This document shows, one piece after another, positions 1-8,659 of a stretch of 64,000 nucleotides of DNA (position 1 is the first letter of the stretch; each line of letters opens with the position of its first letter). The notes under the pieces are model-generated. The model saw nothing but the letters and a program-made list of their open reading frames with translations. It ran no database searches and had not been told where the DNA came from. The DNA is from Caulobacter sp. Root655 (GTDB taxonomy: Bacteria; Pseudomonadota; Alphaproteobacteria; Caulobacterales; Caulobacteraceae): assembly GCF_001427665.1 (NCBI RefSeq), contig NZ_LMHC01000002.1, positions 183,982 to 247,981 on the forward strand, read 5' to 3'. A program made the position numbers and the translations under genes.

Positions 1-1
1 T

Positions 2-970
2 GCCGCGCCGCTGCCGTTCGGCGACGGCTACCGCTGGCCGGTGGTCAAGGGCGCCTGGATGGAGCGGTTGATTCGTCAGCGGCCGGACATCATCGAGGCC
101 GGCGACCCGTACACCCCCGGCCTGGCCGCCCTGAAGGCCGGCGACGCCCTGGGCGTGCCGGTCGTCGGTTTCTGCCACACCGACCTCGGCGCCCTGGCGG
201 CCCTGCACATCGGCGAATGGGCCGAGAAGCCCGTGCAGAAGCGTTGGGCGGCGATCTACAGCCAGTTCGACCAGGCCGTGGCGCCCAGCCAGTTCATCGC
301 CGGTCGGCTGATCGACGCCGGGGTCAAGACCGCCATCGGCCTGCCGCTGGGCGTCGACACCGAGATCTTCCACCCAGGGCGCGGCGACCGCGAGGCGCTG
401 CGCCGCAAGCTGGGCCTGACCAGCCGCCACCGCATCCTGGTGTTCGCCGGCCGTCCGGCCAGGGAGAAGAAGCTCGACGTGTTGGTCGAGGCGGTCGAGC
501 GCCTGGGCGATCCCTATGTGCTGCTGTTCGTCGGCGCGGGGGCCGGGGCGCCGTCCAGCGATCGGGTGATCTGCATGGACTATCAGCGCGACCCGCAGAG
601 CCTGGCCGCCGTGCTGGCCAGCTGCGACGCCTTCGTCCACGCCAACGACAACGAGCCGTTCGGCCTGATCGTGCTGGAGGCCATGGCCTGCGGCCTGCCG
701 GTGATCGGAGTCGACGCCGGCGGCGTGGCCGAGTCGGTGGACGAGACGGTCGGGGCCCTGGCCAGGGCGTCGGAGGCCCAGGCCTTCGCCGAGGCCGTGG
801 AGTCGGTGTTCGCCCGCGACCTGCCGACCCTGGGCCTGGCCGCTCGCCTGCGAGCCGAGCAAAGGCACGGCTGGGACCCGGTGTTCCGCAAGCTTTCGGC
901 GATCTATGGCGGCCTGACCGGCTGCGCCGCCTTCGCCGATTCGACCGAGCCGGTTATGGCGACGCAGTAG
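2..970 (+). CDS. Glycosyltransferase family 4 protein, 3' part (5' end outside window)
   Basis: The reading frame is open from the first bases of the window to a TAG at 968-970, so the true start lies upstream; 322 codons are visible. The product should transfer a sugar from an activated donor onto a lipid or glycan acceptor in the cytoplasm. Visible support is the GT-B C-terminal half: LVFAGRPAREKKLDVLVEA for the donor-domain loop, and the nucleotide-sugar motif EPFGLIVLEAMACGLPVIG, with two glutamates spaced as in GT4 enzymes. The N-terminal acceptor domain is partly missing from view. Acceptor and sugar cannot be told from this fragment. A copy of a dispersed palindrome follows the stop within 10 bp. 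Confidence 0.85.
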   Translation, partial: AAPLPFGDGYRWPVVKGAWMERLIRQRPDIIEAGDPYTPGLAALKAGDALGVPVVGFCHTDLGALAALHIGEWAEKPVQKRWAAIYSQFDQAVAPSQFIAGRLIDAGVKTAIGLPLGVDTEIFHPGRGDREALRRKLGLTSRHRILVFAGRPAREKKLDVLVEAVERLGDPYVLLFVGAGAGAPSSDRVICMDYQRDPQSLAAVLASCDAFVHANDNEPFGLIVLEAMACGLPVIGVDAGGVAESVDETVGALARASEAQAFAEAVESVFARDLPTLGLAARLRAEQRHGWDPVFRKLSAIYGGLTGCAAFADSTEPVMATQ

Positions 971-978
971 GGGGCAGA

Positions 979-1022
979 GCATTTTCGAGCGAAGTGGACG
1001 CCGGTTCGCGTGAAGAAAATGC
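979..1022. repeat. Dispersed 44-bp palindromic repeat, family A copy 1
   Basis: A 44-bp element with 8-bp terminal complementary arms, GCATTTTC and GAAAATGC, and an inner complementary pair CGAA/TTCG. It lies between two convergent genes. Near-identical copies occur at 23851-23894 (opposite orientation) and 33361-33404. The size, dispersal and intergenic placement are those of a short palindromic repeat family; no coding capacity. Confidence 0.8.
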
Positions 1023-1038
1023 GTAAAGACAAAAGCCC

Positions 1039-2055
1039 CTAAGCGGCGGCCTGGGTCAGTTCGCCCCGCACCTCGGCAAGAATCTCGTAGGAACGCACCC
1101 GCGCCGTGTGGTCGTGGATCTGCGAGGCGGCCATCAGTTCATCGGCGCCCGTGGTGTCCAGCACCGACTGGATCTTGGCGCGCACCGTCTCGGGCCCGCC
1201 GATCGCCGAATAGCGGAAGGTGTGGTCGAGGCCCGCGAGCTCGGAGGCCGAGGCGATGGCGCGGATGTCGTCGACCGGGGCCGGCAGCAGGCCGGGCTGG
1301 CCGCGCCGCAGGGCGAGGAATTGCTGTTGCGACGAGGTGGACAGCCGGCGTGCTTCCTCGTCGCCGTCGGCGGCGCAAACCCCGATACAGACCAGGACAT
1401 AGGGCTGGGCCAGGGCTTCCGACGGTTTGAAGGTCCGGCGATAGACGGCGATCGCCTCCATCAGCTGGTCCGGGGCGAAGTGGGCCGCGAAGGCGAAGGG
1501 CAGGCCCAGCGCCGCCGCCAACTGGGCGCTGTAGGTGCTGGAGCCGAGCAGCCACAGCGGCACGTCCTGACCCTCGCCGGGAACCGCCTGCACGGCCTGT
1601 CCCGGCTGGGCCGGCTTGAACCAGGCCTGCAGCTCGACCACGTCCTGGGCGAACGAATCGACCGCGCCCATGTAGCGGCGCAGGGCCCGCATGGTGGCCT
1701 GGTCGGTGCCGGGCGCGCGGCCCAGGCCCAGGTCGATGCGGCCGGGATGGAGGGCGGCCAGGGTGCCGAACGCCTCGGCGACCATCAACGGCGCGTGGTT
1801 GGGCAGCATGACGCCGCCCGATCCGACCCGAATCGTCTTCGTGCCGGCGGCCACGTGGCCGATGACCACGGCGGTGGCCGCGCTGGCGATGCCCGGCATG
1901 TTGTGATGCTCGGCCAGCCAATAGCGGTGATAGCCGAGCCGTTCGGCGTGACGCGCCAGGTCCAGGCTGTTGTGGAGCGCCTGGCCGACGGCGATTCCCT
2001 GTGGAACCGGGGCGAGGTCGAGGACGGAGAAGGGCAGGGGATGAGCATGCGACAT
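1039..2055 (-). CDS. LLM class flavin-dependent oxidoreductase (luciferase-like monooxygenase family)
   Basis: 338 aa, the usual length for this family. The protein is a predicted cytoplasmic TIM-barrel enzyme using reduced FMN. N-terminal [10 protein letters not shown] is followed by [17 protein letters not shown] and [18 protein letters not shown], then [14 protein letters not shown], which together are typical of the MsnO8/YhbW-like branch of bacterial luciferase homologues. The substrate cannot be deduced. It is a single gene, convergent with the upstream glycosyltransferase and divergent from the UBP zinc-finger gene. The ATG at 2055 is chosen because the family's conserved N-terminal strand begins a few residues later. 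A long overlapping frame on the + strand is a GC-rich shadow. Confidence 0.9.
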   Translation of the reverse strand: MSHAHPLPFSVLDLAPVPQGIAVGQALHNSLDLARHAERLGYHRYWLAEHHNMPGIASAATAVVIGHVAAGTKTIRVGSGGVMLPNHAPLMVAEAFGTLAALHPGRIDLGLGRAPGTDQATMRALRRYMGAVDSFAQDVVELQAWFKPAQPGQAVQAVPGEGQDVPLWLLGSSTYSAQLAAALGLPFAFAAHFAPDQLMEAIAVYRRTFKPSEALAQPYVLVCIGVCAADGDEEARRLSTSSQQQFLALRRGQPGLLPAPVDDIRAIASASELAGLDHTFRYSAIGGPETVRAKIQSVLDTTGADELMAASQIHDHTARVRSYEILAEVRGELTQAAA

Positions 2056-2172
2056 GCACGCTACATCGTAGCGCCGGGACCGAACCTCAAGGCGCGGATC
2101 GTACTAGCCGAGACCTCGCGATCCGCGCACTAATCGGTTTCGACGCCAGGCGGGCGGCGAACGGAGGCGAGG

Positions 2173-2478
2173 ATGACGCTGAAATGCACCCATCTGGACA
2201 GCATCGCGGTCGTTGAACCCAAGACCGCCGGCTGCGAGGAATGCCTGCAATCGGGCGATCGGTGGCTGCATCTGCGGCTTTGCCGGACCTGCGGCCACGT
2301 CGGCTGCTGCGACCAGTCGAAAAACAAGCACGCCACCAAGCATTTCAAGGCCACCGCCCACCCGATCATCGAGGGCTACGACCCGCCGGAGGGCTGGGGC
2401 TGGTGCTATGTCGACGAGGAGTTCTTCGAATTCGACGCGCCGACCCCGCATCCCGGGCCGATCCCGCGCTTCTATTGA
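2173..2478 (+). CDS. UBP-type zinc finger domain-containing protein
   Basis: 101 aa, almost entirely one zf-UBP domain. The metal ligands are visible: CTHL near the start, CEEC, CRTCGHVGCC, and the His pair in KHATKHFKATAHP, followed by a conserved aromatic C-terminus (WGWCYVDEEFFE). In eukaryotes this fold binds the C-terminal Gly-Gly of ubiquitin; bacterial stand-alone copies are common but their function is unknown. There is a possible ribosome site (ggcgag) before the ATG. The gene stands alone, divergent from the luciferase-like gene and before the tRNA-Asp pair. Confidence 0.85.
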   Translation: MTLKCTHLDSIAVVEPKTAGCEECLQSGDRWLHLRLCRTCGHVGCCDQSKNKHATKHFKATAHPIIEGYDPPEGWGWCYVDEEFFEFDAPTPHPGPIPRFY

Positions 2479-2532
2479 GGCGCGGCGAATCGATCGGGGA
2501 GGCCGCTTGGAGATCGTGATGCGAGGGGAAAG

Positions 2533-2609
<77 letters not shown>

Positions 2610-2685
2610 GTCGGGCGCGAACAAATGTCCGGCGCGGTCGTTCTATATTAGGCCTAAGATGGGCAGCGACCAACTTCAGGGAAGG

Positions 2686-2762
<77 letters not shown>

Positions 2763-2960
2763 ATCAGGCTCCGCCGAAGCGAAGTGCGACCCGCCGTGCG
2801 GCGAGGGGCGTCTGATATGTCGCGCCGATGAACGTGTCAACGGCCATGTCGTGGAAGCTGTGGGCGAATGCTAGTTGCGATCGTTTCTCAATGTGTCGCA
2901 GGCGTTTGAAGCGCCGATGACACTGAGCTACAACCCGCTCGATTCAAGCCAAGGGCTGTC

Positions 2961-3338
2961 ATGAACGCCTTCCTCCTCCAGTATCTGCCGATCGTGATCT
3001 TCCTCGGGATCGCGGCGGTGTTGGGCATCGCCTTTATCCTCGCGGCCGCGGTGCTCGCACCCAAGGCGCCGGACCCTGAAAAGCTGTCCGCCTACGAATG
3101 CGGCTTCAACGCGTTCGACGACGCGCGCATGAAGTTCGACGTCCGGTTCTACCTGGTCTCGATCCTGTTCATCATCTTCGACCTGGAAGTGGCCTTCCTG
3201 TTCCCGTGGGCGGTCGCGCTGATGAAGCTGCCCCACGACGTGGCGGCCTTCGCCTTCTGGTCGATGATGACCTTCCTGGGCGTTCTGACCGTCGGCTTTA
3301 TCTACGAATGGAAGAAGGGCGCCCTCGAATGGGAGTGA
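2961..3338 (+). CDS. nuoA: NADH-quinone oxidoreductase subunit A
   Basis: 125 aa, the normal size. NuoA is a small inner-membrane subunit of respiratory complex I at the junction of the peripheral arm and the proton-pumping arm. Three hydrophobic segments are seen, at about residues 8-31, 62-80 and 92-112. The family motif [22 protein letters not shown] is present with the conserved Cys and Asp. It opens a 14-gene nuo cluster that stays on one strand to 18782. The last 10 bp overlap nuoB. The 198 bp upstream, after tRNA-Asp, must hold the operon promoter, but I see no convincing -35/-10 pair. Confidence 0.97.
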   Translation: MNAFLLQYLPIVIFLGIAAVLGIAFILAAAVLAPKAPDPEKLSAYECGFNAFDDARMKFDVRFYLVSILFIIFDLEVAFLFPWAVALMKLPHDVAAFAFWSMMTFLGVLTVGFIYEWKKGALEWE

Positions 3339-3928
3339 TCGTTCCCGCCAACAGCTCGCCGCTGTCCGCAACGACTGGCGTTCCCGCCGGCTCCGCCGGC
3401 CGGTCGACGGTCGAGGGCTATGACCCCAAGCGGCACGACCCGTATTTCGACGGTCTGTCTGGCCAACTGGCCGACAAGGGCTTCGTCACGGCGGCCGCCG
3501 ACGACCTGATCACCTGGGCCCGCACCGGCAGCCTGATGTGGATGACCTTCGGCCTGGCCTGCTGCGCAGTCGAGATGATGCACTCGGCCATGCCGCGCTA
3601 TGACCTGGAGCGCTACGGTTTCGCGCCTCGCGCCAGCCCCCGTCAGTCGGACGTGATGATCGTCGCCGGCACCCTGACCAACAAGATGGCTCCGGCCCTG
3701 CGCAAGGTCTACGACCAGATGCCGGAGCCCCGCTACGTCATCTCGATGGGCAGCTGCGCCAACGGCGGCGGTTACTACTATTACAGCTACAGCGTCGTGC
3801 GCGGCTGCGACCGCGTGGTGCCGGTGGACATCTACATCCCCGGCTGCCCGCCCACCGCCGAGGCGCTGGTCTATGGCGTGCTGCAACTGCAGAAGAAGAT
3901 CCGTCGCACGGGGACGATCGAGCGATGA
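3329..3928 (+). CDS. nuoB: NADH-quinone oxidoreductase subunit B
   Basis: 199 aa. NuoB carries iron-sulphur cluster N2, the last electron carrier before quinone. The N2 ligands are visible: the tandem Cys78-Cys79 in [11 protein letters not shown], a third Cys in [12 protein letters not shown], and a fourth in IPGCPP. The ATG at 3329 overlaps nuoA by 10 bp and gives a N-terminal extension of about 45 residues ahead of the conserved core; longer upstream frames would only read through nuoA. The stop overlaps the nuoC start (ATGA), consistent with translational coupling. Confidence 0.97.
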   Translation: MGVIVPANSSPLSATTGVPAGSAGRSTVEGYDPKRHDPYFDGLSGQLADKGFVTAAADDLITWARTGSLMWMTFGLACCAVEMMHSAMPRYDLERYGFAPRASPRQSDVMIVAGTLTNKMAPALRKVYDQMPEPRYVISMGSCANGGGYYYYSYSVVRGCDRVVPVDIYIPGCPPTAEALVYGVLQLQKKIRRTGTIER

Positions 3929-4566
3929 CCGACGTTGTTTCCGCTGAAGTGACGCTTTCGCCGCTCGAGGTCCTGGGCCGGACCATCGTCGCCAACTCGG
4001 CCGGCGCGATCACCGCCTATTCCGTGGCGTTCGGCGAGTTGAACCTGCTGGGGCCGTCGAACCGCGTCATCCAGGCTCTCGAGTTCCTGCGCGACCATCC
4101 CGATTGCCGGTTCCACCAGCTGGTGGACTTGTGCGGCGTCGACTATCCGGAGCGCGAGCGCCGGTTCGACGTCGTCTACCACCTGCTGTCGCTGATCAAG
4201 AACCATCGGGTGCGCCTGAAGGTGCAGACCGACGAGGACACCGCCGTGCCCAGCGTCACGCCGGTGTTCCCGGTCGCCGACTGGTTCGAGCGCGAGGCGT
4301 TCGACATGTACGGGATCTTCTTCGAGGGCCATCCGGACCTGCGCCGCATCCTCACCGACTATGGCTTCCACGGCCATCCGCTGCGGAAGGACTTCCCGAT
4401 GACGGGCTATGTCGAGGTCCGTTACGACGACGAACTCAAGCGCGTCGTCTACGAACCCGTGAAGATCACCGAGTTCCGCGCCTTCGACTTCCTGTCTCCG
4501 TGGGAGGGCGCCAAGTACGCCCTGCCGGGCGACGAGAAGGGCGAGAAGCGGGCAGGGGACGCGTAA
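3925..4566 (+). CDS. nuoC: NADH-quinone oxidoreductase subunit C
   Basis: 213 aa, a peripheral-arm subunit that packs against NuoD and, unlike in E. coli, is a separate protein rather than fused to it. The conserved signature [19 protein letters not shown] and the following [19 protein letters not shown] are intact. The start overlaps the nuoB stop by 4 bp, and nuoD begins 5 bp after the stop. The separate C and D genes match mitochondrial-type complex I. Confidence 0.97.
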   Translation: MTDVVSAEVTLSPLEVLGRTIVANSAGAITAYSVAFGELNLLGPSNRVIQALEFLRDHPDCRFHQLVDLCGVDYPERERRFDVVYHLLSLIKNHRVRLKVQTDEDTAVPSVTPVFPVADWFEREAFDMYGIFFEGHPDLRRILTDYGFHGHPLRKDFPMTGYVEVRYDDELKRVVYEPVKITEFRAFDFLSPWEGAKYALPGDEKGEKRAGDA

Positions 4567-4571
4567 GAGTC

Positions 4572-5822
4572 ATGACTGGTTCCAATTCCCCCGCCGCCGC
4601 GACCGACTTCTTCCACGACGCGCCGTCGTCGCCGATCGTGCCGGAGACCCCGGTCCGCAAGTTCAACATCAACTTTGGTCCGCAGCACCCAGCCGCGCAC
4701 GGCGTGCTGCGGCTGGTGCTGGAGCTGGACGGTGAGATCGTCGAGCGCGTCGATCCGCACATCGGCCTGCTGCATCGCGGCACCGAGAAACTGATGGAGG
4801 CCCGTACCTACCTCCAGAACATCCCGTATTTCGACCGCCTCGACTACGTAGCGCCGATGAACCAGGAACATGCGTTCTGCCTGGCCATCGAGAAGCTGCT
4901 GGGCGTGGACGTGCCGCGGCGCGGCAGTCTGATCCGCGTGCTGTTCTGCGAGATCGGCCGGGTGCTGAACCACCTGCTGAACGTGACGACCCAGGCCATG
5001 GACGTCGGCGCTCTGACGCCGCCGCTCTGGGGCTTCGAGGAGCGCGAGAAGCTGATGGTGTTCTACGAGCGCGCCTGCGGCGCTCGCCTGCACGCCAACT
5101 ATTTCCGGCCGGGCGGCGTCCACCAGGACCTGACCCCGTCGCTGATCGACGACATCGAGGCATGGGCCAAGGCCTTCCCGAAGATCTGCGACGACATCGA
5201 GGGCCTGATCACCGACAACCGCATCTTCAAGCAGCGCAACGTCGACATCGGCGTGGTGACCAAGGAAGACGCGCTGGCCTGGGGCTTCTCCGGCGTGATG
5301 GTGCGCGGTTCGGGCATCGCCTGGGACCTGCGCCGCAACCAGCCCTACGAGTGCTACAACGAGTTCGAGTTCGACATCCCGCTGGGCAAGAACGGCGACT
5401 GCTACGACCGTTATCTATGCCGCATGCAGGAAATGCGCGAGTCGACGCGGATCATCCTGCAAGCCATTGAAAAGCTGCGGGTCACGCCGGGTCCGGTGAT
5501 GACGCAGGACAACAAGGTCAGCCCGCCGCGCCGCGCCGAGATGAAGCGGTCGATGGAAGCCCTGATCCACCACTTCAAGCTCTACACCGAAGGCTTCCGC
5601 ACCCCGGAGGGCGAGGTCTACGCCGCCGTCGAGGCGCCCAAGGGCGAGTTCGGCGTGTTCGTGGTCAGCAACGGCACCAACAAGCCGTACCGCTGCAAGA
5701 TCAAGGCGCCGGGCTTCTCGCACCTGGCGGCGATGGACTGGATGAACCGTGGCCACCAGCTGGCCGACGTCTCCGCCATCCTGGGTTCGCTCGACATCGT
5801 GTTCGGCGAGGTCGACCGGTGA
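4572..5822 (+). CDS. nuoD: NADH-quinone oxidoreductase subunit D
   Basis: 416 aa, the 49-kDa subunit that forms the quinone-binding pocket with NuoB. The start at 4572 gives about 30 variable residues before [22 protein letters not shown], the hallmark N-terminal strand carrying the quinone-site His. [14 protein letters not shown] and [16 protein letters not shown] follow, and the C-terminus ends in the usual [11 protein letters not shown] longer upstream frame reads only through nuoC. The TGA overlaps the GTG of the next, non-canonical gene. Confidence 0.97.
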   Translation: MTGSNSPAAATDFFHDAPSSPIVPETPVRKFNINFGPQHPAAHGVLRLVLELDGEIVERVDPHIGLLHRGTEKLMEARTYLQNIPYFDRLDYVAPMNQEHAFCLAIEKLLGVDVPRRGSLIRVLFCEIGRVLNHLLNVTTQAMDVGALTPPLWGFEEREKLMVFYERACGARLHANYFRPGGVHQDLTPSLIDDIEAWAKAFPKICDDIEGLITDNRIFKQRNVDIGVVTKEDALAWGFSGVMVRGSGIAWDLRRNQPYECYNEFEFDIPLGKNGDCYDRYLCRMQEMRESTRIILQAIEKLRVTPGPVMTQDNKVSPPRRAEMKRSMEALIHHFKLYTEGFRTPEGEVYAAVEAPKGEFGVFVVSNGTNKPYRCKIKAPGFSHLAAMDWMNRGHQLADVSAILGSLDIVFGEVDR

Positions 5823-6151
5823 GTCTGGAAGCGATCGCCCAGGCGCAGCTCGACGCCTACAACGCCCAGGACCTGGACGCCCACTGCGCCCACTTCACCG
5901 ACGACGTCGTGGTCGCCGGCCTGAACGGCGAGGTGTCGCGCACCGGCATCGCCGCCTATCGCGCCTGGTACGAGGCCGCGTTCGCGCAGTGCCCCGGCAA
6001 CAAGGCCAAGCTTCTCAACCGTATCGTGGTGGGCGCGAACGTGATCGATCACGAGCACGTCGACCGCGGCAACGGCGATCCGACCTTCGAGGTCGCCGCC
6101 ATCTACACCTTCAGGGGCGACAAGATCGCCCGCGTGGATTTCGCACGATGA
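5819..6151 (+). CDS. NTF2-like (SnoaL-type) small protein inside the nuo operon
   Basis: 110 aa, GTG start overlapping the nuoD stop by 4 bp and ATGA overlap with nuoE, so it is embedded and probably translationally coupled. The sequence has the cone-shaped NTF2/SnoaL pattern: an N-terminal helix ([20 protein letters not shown]), a strand with DDVVVAG, a helix YRAWYEAAF, and C-terminal strands ending [14 protein letters not shown]. Family members are isomerases, cyclases or mere binding scaffolds, so the reaction is unknown. It is not one of the 14 core subunits. It could be a complex I assembly or accessory factor, or an unrelated passenger. Confidence 0.8.
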   Translation: MSLEAIAQAQLDAYNAQDLDAHCAHFTDDVVVAGLNGEVSRTGIAAYRAWYEAAFAQCPGNKAKLLNRIVVGANVIDHEHVDRGNGDPTFEVAAIYTFRGDKIARVDFAR

Positions 6152-6834
6152 GCGTACGCCGTCTCGCCAAGGACCAGCCCGCCAGCTTCGCCTTCTCGAA
6201 GGACAGCCAGGCCAAGGCCGAATGGTGGAAAGCCAAGTATCCCGCCGAGCGCAAGCAGTCGGCGGTGATCCCGATGCTGTGGCTGGCCCAGAAGCAGGAA
6301 GGCTGGGTGTCCGAACCCGCCATCCAGGAGATCGCCAAGCAGCTGCAGATGCCGGTCATCCGGGTGCTGGAGGTCGCGACCTTCTACGTGATGTTCCAAC
6401 TGCAGCCGGTCGGCAAGGTGGCCTTCGTCCAGCTGTGCGGCACCACGCCGTGCCAGCTGCGCGGCGCGCTCGACCTGAAGGCCGTGTTGAAGGCCAAGAT
6501 CGGGCAAGCCAACGACGTCTCGGCCGACGGCAAGTTCAGCTGGGAAGAGGTCGAGTGCCTGGGCGCCTGCTGCAACGCGCCGATGGCCGCCATCAACGAC
6601 TACTACTACGAGGATCTGACGCCGGAGAGCCTGGCCCAGATTCTCGACGACTTCGCCGCCGGCAAGTCGCCCAAGCCGGGCAGCTACGACGGCCGCAAGG
6701 CCTCTGAGCCCAAGGGCGCGATCAAGACGCTGACGGACCCCAAGCTGTACGACGGCTCGCTGGCCAAGAAGATCAAGATCCCGAACCTGCCCGAGAAGCC
6801 CAAGAAAGCTCCGAAGAAAGAGCCGACCGCCTGA
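6148..6834 (+). CDS. nuoE: NADH-quinone oxidoreductase subunit E
   Basis: 228 aa, the 24-kDa thioredoxin-fold subunit binding 2Fe-2S cluster N1a in the NADH-dehydrogenase module. The ligands are CGTTPC and CLGACC. The ATG at 6148 overlaps the preceding NTF2-like gene. The core is followed by a charged Lys/Pro-rich tail (about residues 175-228, ending PEKPKKAPKKEPTA), longer than in E. coli but common in alphaproteobacteria. The stop overlaps the next small gene by one base. Confidence 0.96.
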   Translation: MSVRRLAKDQPASFAFSKDSQAKAEWWKAKYPAERKQSAVIPMLWLAQKQEGWVSEPAIQEIAKQLQMPVIRVLEVATFYVMFQLQPVGKVAFVQLCGTTPCQLRGALDLKAVLKAKIGQANDVSADGKFSWEEVECLGACCNAPMAAINDYYYEDLTPESLAQILDDFAAGKSPKPGSYDGRKASEPKGAIKTLTDPKLYDGSLAKKIKIPNLPEKPKKAPKKEPTA

Positions 6835-7067
6835 TGTCCAACGACGCCGCCCTGATCCAGAAGAAGCGCCTGACGACGATGTTCGCCATCGACGCCGTGT
6901 GCTTCGTGCTGGCCGGCGTGGCGATCATCGGTCACGTGGCCTTCAAGCAGGGCTGGCTGATGCCGGTGTTCCTGGTGGCGATCGCCGTGGGACTGGGCGC
7001 CCAGATCTGGTTCATCCTAGGCTGGATGAAGGCTGCGAAGGCGGAAGAGGAGGGCAAGACGTCGTGA
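6834..7067 (+). CDS. Small two-helix membrane protein between nuoE and nuoF (hypothetical)
   Basis: 77 aa. Two hydrophobic segments, about residues 15-36 and 42-63, are joined by a short turn (KQGW) and followed by a charged tail KAAKAEEEGKTS, so a hairpin in the inner membrane is likely. I recognise no named family. The start overlaps the nuoE stop (TGATG) and the stop overlaps the next gene, so expression is locked to complex I. Paracoccus and Rhodobacter nuo clusters also contain unidentified frames; homology to those was not tested. Confidence 0.75.
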   Translation: MSNDAALIQKKRLTTMFAIDAVCFVLAGVAIIGHVAFKQGWLMPVFLVAIAVGLGAQIWFILGWMKAAKAEEEGKTS

Positions 7068-7330
7068 GCGATGATCCCGTTCTCCTCGCCAAGCGCGTGG
7101 CCTATGTCCAGACCGTTCGCGGCCTCTACCGCGTCGAACGGCTCACCGGCCTGGCGGCCTGCCTAGTCGGCGCCCTGGTGCTGATCTGGGGCCGCATGGC
7201 CCCCGCGGCGCCCGCCTGGGCCGTCCCCGTGGGCCTTGTGACGATTGCGGCCGGCTGGCTGCTTTTCGCCTATGTCATCCTTCGTCGGACGCGCTATGTG
7301 CGCGCCCATCCATTCGATCCGCAAAGCTGA
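7064..7330 (+). CDS. Second small two-helix membrane protein between nuoE and nuoF (hypothetical)
   Basis: 88 aa from a GTG at 7064 that overlaps the preceding TGA by 4 bp. A basic N-terminal part (LAKRVAYVQTVRGLYRVERL) precedes two hydrophobic segments at about residues 26-44 and 50-70 and a basic tail RRTRYVRAHPFDP. The layout is the same as the 77-aa neighbour, and the two may form a pair. nuoF starts 3 bp after the stop. No known family recognised. Longer upstream frames would read through the previous gene out of context. Confidence 0.7.
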   Translation: MSDDPVLLAKRVAYVQTVRGLYRVERLTGLAACLVGALVLIWGRMAPAAPAWAVPVGLVTIAAGWLLFAYVILRRTRYVRAHPFDPQS

Positions 7331-7333
7331 GTC

Positions 7334-8653
7334 ATGGTCGGTATCCTCGAAGACAAGGACCGCATCTTCACCAACCTCTACGGTCTCCACGATTGGGGCC
7401 TGGAGGGTGCGAAGAAGCGCGGCTGCTGGAATGGCACCAAGGACATCCTGGACGCCGGGCGCGACTGGATCATCGACAACATGAAGAACTCCGGCCTGCG
7501 CGGCCGGGGCGGGGCGGGCTTCGGCACCGGCCTGAAGTGGTCGTTCATGCCCAAGGAAGTGAAGGACGGCCGTCCGCACTACCTGGTCGTCAACGCCGAC
7601 GAGTCCGAGCCGGGCACCTGCAAGGACCGGGAGATCATGCGGCATGATCCCCACCTGCTGATCGAAGGCTGCCTGATCGCTTCGCGCGCCATGCTGGCCA
7701 ATGCCTGCTACATCTACATCCGCGGCGAATATGTTCGCGAGCGCGAGGTGCTGGAAGCCGCCATCAAGCAGGCCTACGACGCCAAGCTGATCGGCAAGAA
7801 CAACGTCCATGGCTGGGACTTCGACCTCTACGTCCACCACGGGGCCGGCGCCTATATCTGCGGCGAAGAGACGGCCCTGCTGGAAAGCCTGGAAGGCAAG
7901 AAGGGCCAGCCGCGCCTGAAGCCGCCGTTCCCAGCCGGCGCGGGCCTCTACGGCATGCCGACCACGGTCAACAACGTCGAGAGCATCGCCGTCGCCGGTA
8001 CGGTCTTGCGTCGCGGCGCGGCCTGGTTCACCGGCTTTGGCCGTCCCAACAACGCCGGCACCAAGCTGTTCTGCGTCTCGGGCCACGTGAACCTGCCCTG
8101 CAACGTCGAAGAGGTCATGAGCATCCCGTTCCGCCAGCTGATCGAGGATCACTGCGGCGGCGTCCGGGGCGGCTGGGGCAACCTTAAGGCCGTGATCCCG
8201 GGCGGCGCCTCGGTGCCGATGATTCCGGCCGAGCAGTGCGAAGACCTGCCGATGGACTTCGACGCCCTGCGCGCCCTGAAGTCGGGCCTGGGCACCGCCG
8301 CCGTCATGGTCATGGACAAGGACACCGATCTGGTCCGCGCCATTGCCCGCCTCAGCTACTTCTACAAGCACGAGAGCTGCGGCCAGTGCACGCCGTGCCG
8401 CGAAGGCACCGGCTGGATGTGGCGGGTCATGGAGCGCATGGCCACCGGCGAGGCCGATCCGAAGGAAATCGACACCCTGCTGGACGTCACGACCCAGGTC
8501 GAAGGTCACACCATCTGCGCCCTCGGGGATGCGGCCGCCTGGCCGATCCAGGGCCTGTTCCGTCACTTCCGCCACGAGGTGGAAGACCGGATCGCATCCT
8601 ATCGTAGCGGTCGCCTGCACGTGCAGGGCGCCAGCCTGATCGCGGCGGAGTAA
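7334..8653 (+). CDS. nuoF: NADH-quinone oxidoreductase subunit F
   Basis: 439 aa, the 51-kDa subunit that oxidises NADH via FMN and passes electrons to 4Fe-4S cluster N3. Visible motifs are the FMN/NADH Gly-rich loop [19 protein letters not shown], the SLBB-region [17 protein letters not shown], and the N3 ligands [15 protein letters not shown] with the fourth Cys in HTICALGD. Length and both ends match the family. It lies 3 bp after the small membrane-protein gene and 6 bp before nuoG. Confidence 0.98.
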   Translation: MVGILEDKDRIFTNLYGLHDWGLEGAKKRGCWNGTKDILDAGRDWIIDNMKNSGLRGRGGAGFGTGLKWSFMPKEVKDGRPHYLVVNADESEPGTCKDREIMRHDPHLLIEGCLIASRAMLANACYIYIRGEYVREREVLEAAIKQAYDAKLIGKNNVHGWDFDLYVHHGAGAYICGEETALLESLEGKKGQPRLKPPFPAGAGLYGMPTTVNNVESIAVAGTVLRRGAAWFTGFGRPNNAGTKLFCVSGHVNLPCNVEEVMSIPFRQLIEDHCGGVRGGWGNLKAVIPGGASVPMIPAEQCEDLPMDFDALRALKSGLGTAAVMVMDKDTDLVRAIARLSYFYKHESCGQCTPCREGTGWMWRVMERMATGEADPKEIDTLLDVTTQVEGHTICALGDAAAWPIQGLFRHFRHEVEDRIASYRSGRLHVQGASLIAAE

Positions 8654-8659
8654 ACGATT

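Noticed and set aside
1108..2133. 341-codon plus-strand frame over the luciferase-like gene
   Set aside because: The minus-strand product has a full conserved family sequence, while the plus-strand product has none.
2763..2960. Promoter of the nuo operon
   Set aside because: A promoter must be near, but no -35/-10 pair or regulator site stands out, so no exact site is given.
5819..6151. NTF2-like gene as a frameshifted remainder of nuoD or nuoE
   Set aside because: Both neighbours are full length, and the gene has its own complete fold-like sequence and coupled start and stop.
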